NCBI GenBank assembly: GCA_900468805.1
Contig: UEIF01000003.1
Span: 1-64,000 of the forward strand
From: Hyphomicrobiales bacterium
GTDB taxonomy: Bacteria; Pseudomonadota; Alphaproteobacteria; Rhizobiales; Rhizobiaceae
DNA: 64,000 nucleotides
Reading direction: 5' to 3'
Shown: in pieces, positions 34,048 through 42,743 of the stretch
How positions within the stretch are numbered: the first letter of the stretch is position 1
Layout of the letters: every line of letters begins with the position of its first letter
The notes under the pieces: generated by a model
What the model was told of the DNA's origin: nothing
The model's database searches: none
What the model saw: only the letters and a program-made list of their open reading frames with translations
Position numbers and translations under genes: made by a program

Positions 34048-36654
34048 ATGTCGGGTCACGGCAATTTGGAAGAGATTTCAGAGACGGAAGAAGGCTTTTC
34101 GCTGCGTGCGCTGTTTCGACGCTACCGGACGCCGTTAACGGCTTTCGCGACGCTTCTCATCTTCTGCCTCGTCGGTTACGCGATCATGCAACTGACGGAC
34201 GAAGTGCGCTACGACGATGTTGTGGAGGCGCTGGCGGAAACTCGGCTGAGTTCGATCCTGCTCGCCTTGTTATTTACGGCACTGAGCTTTCTGGCGCTCG
34301 TCTTCTACGATCTCAACGCCATCGAATATATCGGCAAGCGGCTGCCTTTTCCGCATGTCGCGCTTACGGCCTTCAGTGCCTATGCGGTGGGCAATACCGC
34401 TGGTTTCGGTGCGCTTTCGGGTGGAGCGATCCGTTACCGCGCCTATACGCGGCTTGGACTTTCGCCTGAGGATATCGGCCGCATCATTGCTTTCGTGACA
34501 CTATCCTTCGGCCTCGGTCTTGCTGCCGTGGCGGCGATTGCACTGCTCATCATCGCCGATGAAATTGCGCCGCTGATCAGCGTCAGCAGCCTTTGGCTTC
34601 GCATCATGGCAGCGGTGATCCTGGCGATCCTCGGTTCTCTCATGGTGCTCGGTCGCGACGGCCGGGTGATCGAGATCGGGTCGATCGCTATCCGCCTGCC
34701 GGATTCTCGTACCTGGTCGCGCCAGTTCCTGGTCACCGCCTTCGATATCGCAGCCTCCGCCACGGTGCTTTACGTGCTCCTGCCGCAGACGGCGATCGGC
34801 TGGCCGGTGTTTCTGGCGGTTTATGCGATCGCCGTCGGGCTTGGCGTGCTGAGCCATGTTCCGGCAGGGCTCGGCGTCTTCGAGACGGTCATTATCGCCT
34901 CACTTGGCAGCGCGGTGAATATCGATGCCGTACTTGGCTCGCTGGTGCTCTACCGCCTTATCTATCATGTGCTGCCGCTCTTAATCGCCATCCTTGCGGT
35001 CTCGGCCACCGAGCTACGCCGCTTCGTGGATCATCCGGCCGCTTCCAGCGTGCGGCGCATCGGCGGGCGGCTGATGCCGCAGCTTCTTTCTGCGCTGGCG
35101 CTGCTCCTGGGCGTCATGCTGATCTTTTCGAGCGTGACGCCGACGCCCGACCAGAACCTCGAATTCCTCTCCAACTATCTGCCTCTGCCGATGGTGGAAG
35201 GCGCGCATTTCCTCTCCAGTCTGCTTGGTCTTGCGCTAGTGGTTGCCGCGCGAGGCCTGGGCCAGCGGCTCGACGGCGCCTGGTGGGTGGCGGTATTCTC
35301 GGCCGTTGCTGCCCTCACGCTGTCGCTGCTGAAGGCGATCGCCCTTGTTGAAGCGGCCTTCCTTGCCTTCCTGGTCTTCGGGCTATTCGTCAGTCGCCGG
35401 CTCTTTACCCGTCATGCCTCACTTCTCAACCAGGCGATGACGGCATCCTGGCTGATGGCGATTGCGGTCATTATCGTCGGCGCGGTCGTCATCCTGCTCT
35501 TCGTCTATCGGGACGTGGAGTACAGCAACGAACTCTGGTGGCAGTTCGAATTTGCGGCGGAAGCGCCGCGCGGTCTGCGCGCTGTGCTCGGCATCACCAT
35601 CATTTCCTCGGCGATCGCCATCTTCAGCCTGCTGAGGCCGGCGACCTTCAAGCCGGAGCCAGCGGACGAAGAATCGGTACGCCGCGCTGTCGAGATCGTC
35701 GAGAAGCAGGATAGTGCGGACGCCAATCTGGTGCGCATGGGCGACAAGTCCATCATGTTTTCGGAAAAGGGCGATGCCTTCATCATGTATGGCCGGCAGG
35801 GCCGTTCGTGGATCGCGCTGTTCGACCCGATCGGCGACCATCATGCCGTGCAGGAGTTGGTCTGGCGCTTCGTGGAAGCGGCGCGTGCCGCCGGTTGCCG
35901 TGCAGTCTTCTACCAGATCTCGCCGGCGCTGCTCTCACACTGCGCGGATGCTGGCCTGCGCGCCTTCAAGCTCGGTGAGTTGGCGGTGGCCGATCTGCGC
36001 ACTTTCGAGATGAAGGGCGGCAAATGGGCGAACCTGCGCCAGACGGCAAGCCGCGCCCAACGCGACGGACTGGAATTCGCCGTTGTCGAACCCGCCGATG
36101 TTCCTGCAATCATCGGCGATCTCTCGGCCGTCTCCAATGGCTGGCTCGAGCATCACAATGCCAAGGAGAAGGGTTTCTCGCTCGGCGCTTTCGATCCGGA
36201 TTATGTGATGTCGCAGCCGGTCGGCGTTCTCAAGAAGGATGGCCGGATTGTCGCCTTTGCCAATATCCTCGTCACCACGGCGAAAGAGGAGGGGACGATC
36301 GATCTGATGCGTTTCTCGCCTGACGCGCCGAAGGGGTCGATGGACTTCCTGTTCGTGCAGATCATGGAATATCTGCGCGCCCAGGGTTTTACGCATTTCA
36401 ACCTCGGCATGGCGCCTCTCTCCGGCATGTCGAAACGCGAGGTGGCGCCCGTCTGGGACCGTATCGGCGGTACGGTCTTCGAACACGGCGAGCGCTTCTA
36501 CAACTTCAAGGGGCTTCGTGCCTTCAAATCCAAGTTTCATCCGCACTGGCAACCGCGCTATCTTGCGGTTTCCGGAGGGGGCAATCCGATGATCGCATTG
36601 ATGGATGCGACATTTCTGATCGGAGGCGGATTGAAAGGGGTAGTGAGAAAATGA
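34048..36654 (+). CDS. mprF: Bifunctional lysylphosphatidylglycerol synthetase/flippase MprF (LpiA)
   Basis: 868 residues. The first ~520 form about 14 transmembrane helices (flippase domain, with GNTAGFGALSGGAIRYRAY and HVPAGLGVFETV). The cytoplasmic C-terminal ~330 residues are the GNAT-like synthetase (SIMFSEKGDAFIMYGRQGRSWIALFDP; GSMDFLFVQIMEYLRAQGFTHFNLGMAPLSGM). It transfers lysine from Lys-tRNA to phosphatidylglycerol and flips the product, lowering surface negative charge. In R. tropici this gene (lpiA) is acid-induced and sits before atvA; the same order and an ATGA overlap are seen here. The start at 34048 is preferred over an in-frame ATG at 33979 but is not certain. Confidence 0.92.
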   Translation: MSGHGNLEEISETEEGFSLRALFRRYRTPLTAFATLLIFCLVGYAIMQLTDEVRYDDVVEALAETRLSSILLALLFTALSFLALVFYDLNAIEYIGKRLPFPHVALTAFSAYAVGNTAGFGALSGGAIRYRAYTRLGLSPEDIGRIIAFVTLSFGLGLAAVAAIALLIIADEIAPLISVSSLWLRIMAAVILAILGSLMVLGRDGRVIEIGSIAIRLPDSRTWSRQFLVTAFDIAASATVLYVLLPQTAIGWPVFLAVYAIAVGLGVLSHVPAGLGVFETVIIASLGSAVNIDAVLGSLVLYRLIYHVLPLLIAILAVSATELRRFVDHPAASSVRRIGGRLMPQLLSALALLLGVMLIFSSVTPTPDQNLEFLSNYLPLPMVEGAHFLSSLLGLALVVAARGLGQRLDGAWWVAVFSAVAALTLSLLKAIALVEAAFLAFLVFGLFVSRRLFTRHASLLNQAMTASWLMAIAVIIVGAVVILLFVYRDVEYSNELWWQFEFAAEAPRGLRAVLGITIISSAIAIFSLLRPATFKPEPADEESVRRAVEIVEKQDSADANLVRMGDKSIMFSEKGDAFIMYGRQGRSWIALFDPIGDHHAVQELVWRFVEAARAAGCRAVFYQISPALLSHCADAGLRAFKLGELAVADLRTFEMKGGKWANLRQTASRAQRDGLEFAVVEPADVPAIIGDLSAVSNGWLEHHNAKEKGFSLGAFDPDYVMSQPVGVLKKDGRIVAFANILVTTAKEEGTIDLMRFSPDAPKGSMDFLFVQIMEYLRAQGFTHFNLGMAPLSGMSKREVAPVWDRIGGTVFEHGERFYNFKGLRAFKSKFHPHWQPRYLAVSGGGNPMIALMDATFLIGGGLKGVVRK

Positions 36655-38033
36655 TGAAAAACATACTCTTTGCCGCTGCGTGCGTCAGCATGCTCGCGGC
36701 TGCGCCGTCCTATGCTGCGGAAGAAACCACTGATAGTTTCGAGACAGGCCTTATCCCTTCACCGCACATTTTCCTGCCGCAGGGCGAAGTGAAGGGCGCC
36801 GTCTTCCTGATCTCCGATGCCGCCGGCTGGGGAGACAATGAAAAGACCGAGGCCGACCGCCTGGTTTCGGAGGGTACCGTCGTCATCGGCGTCGACTTTC
36901 CGTCCTATATGGAAGCGCTCAATCGCTACGACGTCAGCTTGAACGATGGCTGCATCTATACGGTTTCCGATATTGAATCTCTGAGCCAGCAGGTGCAGCG
37001 CGCCGCAGGCAACAGCCCATATCACCTGCCCATCATCGCCGGAATCGGCGAGGGCGGCGCTCTGGCGCTGGCCATTGCCGCGCAGACGCCCGATGCGACG
37101 ATCGGTCAGACATTCGCCGTCGATCCGCGCGCAGGTATTCCGCTGACCAAGGAGCTCTGCACGCCGGCGACCAAGCGGGTGGTGGGGGACCGTAGCATCT
37201 ACGGGCTTAGCGATGGCGCCCTGCCGGACCCTGTTATCGCCACCTTCACGCCTGCGGCCGACAAGGATGGTCGTGCCCATGTCGAGGATCTGAAGAAAGT
37301 ACATGATGCGATCGAAATCCGCGATTCTTCCGACGATGCGCAGACCACGTTTGCCGATACGCTCGATGATCTGGTAACGGCCTCGGGTGCCTTCGACAAT
37401 CCGCTTGGCCTGCCGCTCGCGATCCTCGATGCCAAGCCGAACCTCGATACGATGGCCGTCATCTATTCCGGCGACGGTGGCTGGCGTGATATCGACAAGG
37501 AAGTGGGCGGCATGTTGCAGAAGGAGGGCATTCCCGTCGTCGGTATCGACTCGCTGCGCTATTTCTGGACGGAGAGAGAGCCGCAGGAAACGGCCGACGA
37601 TCTTTCCCGTATCATCGACTTCTACCGCAAGCAGTGGAAGGTGAAGCATGTTCTGCTGATCGGCTATTCCTTCGGCGCCGATATCCTGCCTGCCACCTAT
37701 CAGCGTCTGAAGCCGGCCGAGAAGGAGACGGTGGCGCAGATTTCGCTTCTGTCGCTGTCGCACCAGGTCGACTACGTGATCTCCGTCATGGGCTGGCTGG
37801 GTCAGAAGACCGACGGGGCGAGCGGCGATCCTATCAAGGACCTCAAGGGTACCGATCCGAAACTCGTCCAGTGCATCTACGGCAAGGATGATGACGATGA
37901 TGTAGCGTGCCCTGCCGTCAAGGATGTCGGCGGCGAGGTGATCGAACTGCCGGGCGACCATCACTTCGATGAGAATTACGGTCTTCTGACCAAGACGATC
38001 ATCAATGGCCTGAAAGCGCGTCTCAAGGGATGA
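36651..38033 (+). CDS. atvA: AcvB/VirJ-type periplasmic hydrolase (AtvA)
   Basis: 460 residues with a signal peptide (1-22, ending SYAAEE). It has two alpha/beta-hydrolase-like halves. The second carries the serine motif GYSFGAD (~residue 342) and a His near the end in GDHHFDENYG; the first has a degenerate GIGEGGAL. AcvB in Agrobacterium hydrolyses lysyl-phosphatidylglycerol, and AtvA in R. tropici is needed for acid tolerance. It overlaps mprF by four bases (ATGA), so the synthetase and a probable hydrolase of its product are made together. The 3' end abuts a RIME repeat whose first base lies inside the stop codon. Confidence 0.9.
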   Translation: MMKNILFAAACVSMLAAAPSYAAEETTDSFETGLIPSPHIFLPQGEVKGAVFLISDAAGWGDNEKTEADRLVSEGTVVIGVDFPSYMEALNRYDVSLNDGCIYTVSDIESLSQQVQRAAGNSPYHLPIIAGIGEGGALALAIAAQTPDATIGQTFAVDPRAGIPLTKELCTPATKRVVGDRSIYGLSDGALPDPVIATFTPAADKDGRAHVEDLKKVHDAIEIRDSSDDAQTTFADTLDDLVTASGAFDNPLGLPLAILDAKPNLDTMAVIYSGDGGWRDIDKEVGGMLQKEGIPVVGIDSLRYFWTEREPQETADDLSRIIDFYRKQWKVKHVLLIGYSFGADILPATYQRLKPAEKETVAQISLLSLSHQVDYVISVMGWLGQKTDGASGDPIKDLKGTDPKLVQCIYGKDDDDDVACPAVKDVGGEVIELPGDHHFDENYGLLTKTIINGLKARLKG

Positions 38034-38128
38034 GCATTTCTGTTTTTCTTTGAACTACGGAAATGCTCTATCTCTGTGTTTTACGCAATTCCGACCGCGA
38101 GACCGCTGCGCGCCTTTGCTGGAGTTGC
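38032..38128. repeat. RIME1-like intergenic repeat, copy A (97 bp)
   Basis: Two palindromes. The outer pair GAGCATTTC...GGAAATGCTC is followed by a 16-nt spacer (TATCTCTGTGTTTTAC). Then comes GCAATTCC...GGAGTTGC enclosing GACCGCTGCGCGCC. It is the same length as copy B at 38709 with a few substitutions. It exactly fills the gap between the convergent stops of atvA and the DinB gene. Confidence 0.85.
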
Positions 38129-38692
38129 TCAGCGCATCAGCATCTCTTCGCTCCAGCCGAGTGCGGTGATCTCGCCGCTCCGGAACCTCGCATCGTCGTT
38201 GACGATGAATTCGTCGAGCTGCGGCGGCGCGACGCTGCTGCCGGACAGCATGGCATGAACCTGCCCGCGATGGTGCGTCTGATGCTGGAAGAGGTGATTC
38301 AGCACGTCCTCCATGCGCTCCCGCTGGATGCGGCCGTCGCGCTGCAGGTCGATAGTAGAGGCAAGCTTCTCCAGCGTCAGCGCTTCGCAGACGGCAACAA
38401 GGCGCTGGTCGACCTTGGCCTGCTCCGAGGCAAGTGATGACAGGTTGTCAAAGGGTTCCTCGATGTCGAAGGCACGAAGGCCGAGCGTGCCGCCTTCGAG
38501 GCCATCGATATAGAACCAGTCGACTGTGAGTATGTGGTTCAGCGTCGACTTGATCGACGGGAAAAAGCTTGCGCGCGTGGCCTCAAATTCACCGGGCTTG
38601 AGGTTTGCACAGGCGGAAAGAAGTCGATTGTTCGCCAGGGCATTGTTGTAGGCGAGCTTTCGGAACATGCGGCAGGGGTCGAAACTCGCCAT
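38129..38692 (-). CDS. DinB family protein
   Basis: 187 residues from MASFDPCRMFRKLAYNNALANNRLL, a four-helix bundle. The three metal-ligand histidines fit STLNHILTVDWFYIDGL (His ~52) and LFQHQTHHRGQVHAML (His ~134 and ~138). DinB proteins are putative metal-dependent hydrolases or thiol-transfer enzymes; the substrate is unknown. The start at 38692 has GAGAGGAGACGC before it. It is flanked on both sides by RIME copies, and its stop codon directly follows copy A. Confidence 0.88.
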   Translation of the reverse strand: MASFDPCRMFRKLAYNNALANNRLLSACANLKPGEFEATRASFFPSIKSTLNHILTVDWFYIDGLEGGTLGLRAFDIEEPFDNLSSLASEQAKVDQRLVAVCEALTLEKLASTIDLQRDGRIQRERMEDVLNHLFQHQTHHRGQVHAMLSGSSVAPPQLDEFIVNDDARFRSGEITALGWSEEMLMR

Positions 38693-38708
38693 TGCGTCTC
38701 CTCTCTTG

Positions 38709-38805
38709 GAGCATTTCCGTTTTTCTCCGAAACACGGAAATGCTCTATCCCTTTGTTTCACGCAATTCCGGACGCAAAACCGCTGCGCACCTTTGCTGGA
38801 ATTGC
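38709..38805. repeat. RIME1-like intergenic repeat, copy B (97 bp)
   Basis: GAGCATTTCCG...CGGAAATGCTC, a 16-nt spacer, then GCAATTCCGG...GGAATTGC enclosing CGCAAAACCGCTGCGCA. Both palindromes are better preserved than in copy A. It ends directly at the NUDIX stop codon (TTA on the + strand, 38806-38808) and starts 16 bp upstream of the DinB start. Confidence 0.87.
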
Positions 38806-39318
38806 TTAGTTCTTGTCATCAAGATCGCCGTCGCGCCACACCAGATGACGGGGCGAGGCGGGCAGGTTTTCGATCTCAGCAGCGATGAAATAGGGCGGAA
38901 TATCGAGCGCGGTCAGGGCCTGGAATGTTGCGGACACCCATTTGAACTCCAGATGGTTGTCGCCATCCTCCACCCGATGAATGATCTCATGCGTGCGGAA
39001 AGGAAATTCCTGGGGGATTTCCATGAGATAGTAGAAGCCGAGTTCGTGCCAGTCGCGCCCTTCGTAATGGAAGAAATTCTCGACGGTCCAGAGCAGGCGG
39101 CCGACGGTCACCTCGACCCCGATCTCCTCCATCATCTCCCGTTTCAGCGTTTCCTCAGAGGTTTCGCCGATCTCGGCACGGCCGCCGGGAAAGGTCCAGA
39201 AAGGTTCGTGAACAGCGCGATGGACAAGTACGTGCCCATCACGAAAGCCGAGCCCGGCGATGCGGTAGTTGAAGCGCTGGCTGCCTGCATTGAGGCGTAC
39301 GACGGTTCTTTTGGGCAT
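38806..39318 (-). CDS. NUDIX hydrolase
   Basis: 170 residues from MPKRTVVRLNAGSQRF. The Nudix box is GGRAEIGETSEETLKREMMEEIGVE (matching G-x5-E-x7-REUxEExGU) at about residues 45-70. It hydrolyses a nucleoside diphosphate linked to another moiety; specificity is unknown. The start at 39318 lies 4 nt after the metallophosphoesterase stop; an ATG at 39336 would overlap it. It is therefore the third gene of the leftward ruvB-metallophosphoesterase-NUDIX run. Confidence 0.88.
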   Translation of the reverse strand: MPKRTVVRLNAGSQRFNYRIAGLGFRDGHVLVHRAVHEPFWTFPGGRAEIGETSEETLKREMMEEIGVEVTVGRLLWTVENFFHYEGRDWHELGFYYLMEIPQEFPFRTHEIIHRVEDGDNHLEFKWVSATFQALTALDIPPYFIAAEIENLPASPRHLVWRDGDLDDKN

Positions 39319-39322
39319 GATA

Positions 39323-40225
39323 TTATCCGAGATCAATGACCACTATCTCCGGCGGAACGCCGAAGCGCACGGGCGCGATGGAGCAGCCGAGCCCGCCGGA
39401 AACGATGATATTCCGACCGTTCTCTATGATATGGCCATAGGCATAACGATCGCCATAGCGTGAGGGCACGATCGGCGAATAACCGAGAAGACGGATCTGT
39501 CCTCCATGCGTGTGGCCAGACAGCGTCAGCGATACACGTTCGGGCACGCGCGGAAAGATATCGGGCTCGTGGGCAAGCAGGATGACTGGCGCGTCGTCGG
39601 AAACCTGCGCGAGCGTTCCGTCGAGATCATCGAGACCCTGCATTCGGGTGCGGCCCCATTTCCTGCCCGGCAGGAGCGCCAACTGGTCCTCCAGACCGGC
39701 CAGCCAAAAGCCATGCCCGCCCTTTTCCAAGCGGACGGCGCGATTGCTATAGACGGGAATACGGGCTTCGGCCAAAGCCCTATGTCCGAACGTATCGCCT
39801 CCGCCATTCAGCTGCGCAGTTCTATCCTCCCACCAATCATGATTGCCCATGATGGCGTGGACACCGAGCGGGGCTTCGAGCGTCGCGAGCGCCTTTGACC
39901 ATTCGCTGGAATGGACATAACGCGTCACCATGTTCATGCCGGCCGCGTAGTCACCGAGCAGGAGTGTGATATCCCCCTCCAGCTCGTTCGCGAGGGCGCA
40001 GATCGAAGCGATGCGGGCTGCGGACATCCAGGGTTCGCAGGCGTGGAAATCGGCAAGTGCGACAAGCCGAAGCTTCAAGCCGGGCGGCCATCCAGGCGGG
40101 GTCAGCGTATAACGGGAAATTGTCAGCCGGGCCAGCGGTTCATAGGCGAAGGCATACCCGCCGAGCGCCATGAGGCCTGCGAAGCTGCTGCCCATGAGTT
40201 TGAGAAAGCCGCGCCGGCTGATCAA
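39323..40225 (-). CDS. Tat-exported metallophosphoesterase
   Basis: 300 residues. The N-terminus ISRRGFLKLMGSSFAGLMALGGYAFA is a twin-arginine signal (SRRGFLK). Metal ligands of the calcineurin-like fold follow: LADFH (~residue 60), LGDYA, MGNHDWWED (~125), HEPD and SGHTHGGQ (~236). It resembles YaeI/YkuE-type phosphodiesterases acting outside the membrane; the substrate is unknown. The start is TTG at 40225, immediately after the ruvB stop, with GGGAGG 8 nt upstream. It is tightly coupled to ruvB (no gap). Confidence 0.88.
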   Translation of the reverse strand: MISRRGFLKLMGSSFAGLMALGGYAFAYEPLARLTISRYTLTPPGWPPGLKLRLVALADFHACEPWMSAARIASICALANELEGDITLLLGDYAAGMNMVTRYVHSSEWSKALATLEAPLGVHAIMGNHDWWEDRTAQLNGGGDTFGHRALAEARIPVYSNRAVRLEKGGHGFWLAGLEDQLALLPGRKWGRTRMQGLDDLDGTLAQVSDDAPVILLAHEPDIFPRVPERVSLTLSGHTHGGQIRLLGYSPIVPSRYGDRYAYGHIIENGRNIIVSGGLGCSIAPVRFGVPPEIVVIDLG

Positions 40226-41263
40226 TCAATCGTCCTCCCGGAACAGCCCGAACTGCGCAGCCTCCATATCCTTCGGCGGCTGCATGCCGAGATGTTTCCA
40301 TGCGATTGCGGTCAGAACGCGGCCGCGCGGCGTGCGCTGAATGAAACCCTGCTGGATCATATAGGGCTCGATGATGTCTTCAATCGCGTCACGCGGCTCG
40401 GAGAGGCCGGCGGCGATGGTTTCGATGCCGACCGGGCCGCCGCCGAAATTGACGGCGATCATATTGAGGTAACGCTTGTCGAGCTGATCGAAGCCGACAT
40501 TGTCGACCAGCAGGCGGGTCAGCGCCTCGTCGGCGACCTCGCGGGTGACGGCTTCGGCCCTTGCGACTTCGGCGAAGTCGCGCACGCGGCGCAACAGGCG
40601 GCCGGCGATGCGCGGCGTGCCGCGGGCGCGCCGCGCGATCTCGCGGGCCCCGTCATCGGTCATGCCAAGGCCCATCAGGCGGGCGCCGCGGCGAACGATC
40701 AGCTCGAGTTCCTCCACCGTGTAGAAGGAAAGGCGCACCGGAATGCCGAAACGGTCGCGCAACGGCGTGGTCAGCAGGCCGAGGCGGGTGGTGGCGGCAA
40801 CGAGGGTGAATTTCGACAGGTCTATCTTCACCGAGCGAGCGGCCGGGCCTTCGCCGATGATGAGGTCGAGCTGGAAATCTTCCATCGCCGGATAGAGGAT
40901 TTCCTCGACCGCCGGGTTGAGGCGATGGATTTCGTCGATGAAGAGAACGTCGCGCTCTTCGAGATTGGTCAGCAATGCGGCCAGATCGCCAGCCTTCGCG
41001 ATAACAGGGCCGGAGGTCGAACGGAAGTTGACGCCGAGTTCCTTTGCCATGATCTGCGCCAGCGTCGTCTTGCCGAGGCCGGGTGGGCCGACGAAGAGGA
41101 CATGGTCCAGCGCCTCACCGCGGTTTTTGGCGGCTTCGATGAAGATCTTGAGATTGGCACGCGCTTCCGCCTGGCCGGTGAACTCGTCCAGAGACTGCGG
41201 GCGTAGCGTCGTATCCAGGTCTTCGCCACGCTTTTCAGGCGTTATCAGGCGGGCATCGGTCAT
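40226..41263 (-). CDS. ruvB: Holliday junction branch migration ATPase RuvB
   Basis: 345 residues. AAA+ motifs: Walker [10 protein letters not shown] (~residue 65), Walker B LFIDEIHR (~115), sensor region [11 protein letters not shown] with the arginine finger following in GIPVRLSFY, and a C-terminal winged helix ([19 protein letters not shown]). RuvB hexamers drive branch migration of Holliday junctions with RuvA. It is last of the ruvC-ruvA-ruvB run, 70 bp after ruvA. A LexA-like box precedes ruvC. Confidence 0.97.
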   Translation of the reverse strand: MTDARLITPEKRGEDLDTTLRPQSLDEFTGQAEARANLKIFIEAAKNRGEALDHVLFVGPPGLGKTTLAQIMAKELGVNFRSTSGPVIAKAGDLAALLTNLEERDVLFIDEIHRLNPAVEEILYPAMEDFQLDLIIGEGPAARSVKIDLSKFTLVAATTRLGLLTTPLRDRFGIPVRLSFYTVEELELIVRRGARLMGLGMTDDGAREIARRARGTPRIAGRLLRRVRDFAEVARAEAVTREVADEALTRLLVDNVGFDQLDKRYLNMIAVNFGGGPVGIETIAAGLSEPRDAIEDIIEPYMIQQGFIQRTPRGRVLTAIAWKHLGMQPPKDMEAAQFGLFREDD

Positions 41264-41333
41264 AGGGCATTTCCGTTCGAAGCTTGCTCAAGTCCATACA
41301 CCAAGCGGCCTGCGTTGACACCCTGCGGGGCCA

Positions 41334-41948
41334 TCAGCGCGAAAGTTCCCGCAGGCCAAGACGGATCAGCTTGGCGCTATCCGCACCTTCGCCGGCGGTC
41401 TTCATGGCGGCGGCAACCGCATTGGCTGCCTGATCACGCGAATAGCCGAGATTGGTCAAGGCTGAAACGGCGTCGGCAACAGGGGCTGCTGCCACACCTT
41501 CGCCGATCTCCTGCTTGAGGCCGATATTGATCGCATCGCCGGCAAAGGCAGGTGCCTTGTTCTTGAGCTCGGTGACGATACGGATCGCGACCTTGGGACC
41601 GACGCCCTGGGCGCGTGAAACGGCGGTCTTGTCCTGGAGGGCGATCGCATTGGCAAGTTCGGGAGGTGTCAGGGTCGAAAGCACCGCGAGTGCTACTTTC
41701 GCGCCGACGCCCTGCACGCTCTGCAGCAGATTGAACCATTCGCGTTCGAGCTGCGTCTGGAAGCCGAAGAGCTTAAGTTGGTCCTCGCGCACATAGGTTT
41801 CGATGAAGAGCACGCAGGCTTCTCCCGCGGAACCGAGCTTCGAGAGCGTGCGCGCCGAGCAATAGGCGACGTAGCAGACGCCGTGCACATCCACGAGCAC
41901 ATAGTCATCGCCGATCTCGTCTATAGTGCCTTTCAGCTTGCCGATCAT
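41334..41948 (-). CDS. ruvA: Holliday junction DNA helicase subunit RuvA
   Basis: 204 residues. The N-terminal OB domain starts [26 protein letters not shown]. The two helix-hairpin-helix motifs are [17 protein letters not shown] and [17 protein letters not shown]. The C-terminal domain (~150-204, [16 protein letters not shown]) binds RuvB. A tetramer holds the junction in square-planar form. It lies between ruvC (52 bp upstream) and ruvB. Confidence 0.96.
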   Translation of the reverse strand: MIGKLKGTIDEIGDDYVLVDVHGVCYVAYCSARTLSKLGSAGEACVLFIETYVREDQLKLFGFQTQLEREWFNLLQSVQGVGAKVALAVLSTLTPPELANAIALQDKTAVSRAQGVGPKVAIRIVTELKNKAPAFAGDAINIGLKQEIGEGVAAAPVADAVSALTNLGYSRDQAANAVAAAMKTAGEGADSAKLIRLGLRELSR

Positions 41949-42000
41949 GATCTTGTTCCGTCAGGGATGGGTTTCGGGTGAAATGATATCGAGCGAAGGA

Positions 42001-42510
42001 TCAGCCGGCCATCGCCTGGCGCATACGGTTTCCACCGCGGTGATGGGCATGGCAGATGGCGATCGCCAAGGCGTCGGCGGCGTCGTCGCCCTTGAATTCG
42101 ACTTTCGGCATGAGAATTTTCAGCATCATGTGGATCTGTTTCTTCTCGCCGTGACCGACGCCGATGACGGTCTTCTTTACGGCGTTCGGCGCATATTCGG
42201 ATACCGGCAGGCCGGCGCGGGCAGGCACCAGCATGGCAATACCGCGAGCCTGGCCGAGTTTCAGGGTCGCTACCGCATCCTTGTTGACGAAGGTCTGTTC
42301 GACGGCGGCTTCGTCCGGCTTGTAGGAATGAACGACTTCAGCAAGGCCGTCATGCAGCTGGCAGAGGCGCGAGGCGAGATCCATGTCACCATCCGAGGTG
42401 ACGGTTCCCGAGGCAACAAAACGCAGCGAATTACCGAGCGTATCGATAATGCCCCATCCGGTGCGGCGAAGGCCGGGATCGATACCGATGATGCGAATCG
42501 TGTTTTGCAT
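42001..42510 (-). CDS. ruvC: Crossover junction endodeoxyribonuclease RuvC
   Basis: 169 residues of the RNase H-like fold. Catalytic acids: Asp in [12 protein letters not shown] (~residue 10), Glu in [11 protein letters not shown] (~70), and the Asp pair in [17 protein letters not shown] (~145). It cuts Holliday junctions symmetrically. First gene of ruvCAB. The divergent region (42511-42743) carries a GAAC-N7-AAAC LexA-like box 44-58 bp upstream. Confidence 0.96.
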   Translation of the reverse strand: MQNTIRIIGIDPGLRRTGWGIIDTLGNSLRFVASGTVTSDGDMDLASRLCQLHDGLAEVVHSYKPDEAAVEQTFVNKDAVATLKLGQARGIAMLVPARAGLPVSEYAPNAVKKTVIGVGHGEKKQIHMMLKILMPKVEFKGDDAADALAIAICHAHHRGGNRMRQAMAG

Positions 42511-42553
42511 GGCTCACCCTATAGCGGAGGCGAAATAAGTGCCATCGATATGT

Positions 42554-42568
42554 GAACAAAGCGAAAAC
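42554..42568 (-). promoter_or_regulatory. Candidate LexA (SOS) box upstream of ruvCAB
   Basis: GAAC-AAAGCGA-AAAC on the + strand reads GTTT-TCGCTTT-GTTC toward ruvC, one base off the alphaproteobacterial direct-repeat SOS box GTTC-N7-GTTC. The distance to ruvC (44 bp) suits a repressor site. Confidence 0.55.
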
Positions 42569-42590
42569 GCGCCCTGTTTTCGGTACGGCA

Positions 42591-42605
42591 TTTACCGGGA
42601 ATTAA
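42591..42605. promoter_or_regulatory. CtrA-like box upstream of the chemoreceptor gene
   Basis: TTTA-CCGGGAA-TTAA, one mismatch from TTAA-N7-TTAA, about 140 bp before the MCP start. A single-mismatch site is expected a few times by chance in this window, so support is weak. Confidence 0.3.
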
Positions 42606-42743
42606 ACCGGATGCATGAATTCTGGTCCATCAAATGTGAGAGGGGCCGGCTTCCGCAGGGCTTAAGCCTCCGATGTTCTGTTTACAGGTCAACTGGCCGG
42701 CGATTTTCCCGACTGGTGCGCCGTTCCGGAAGGGTTCGTTTTC

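Noticed and set aside
36759..37964. Minus-strand frame of 401 codons opposite atvA
   Set aside because: The + strand frame has a signal peptide and a serine-hydrolase motif; the opposite frame has neither.
39911..41206. Long + strand frame (431 codons) opposite ruvB and the metallophosphoesterase
   Set aside because: Antisense shadow of two well-supported genes; no recognisable domain and no ribosome site.
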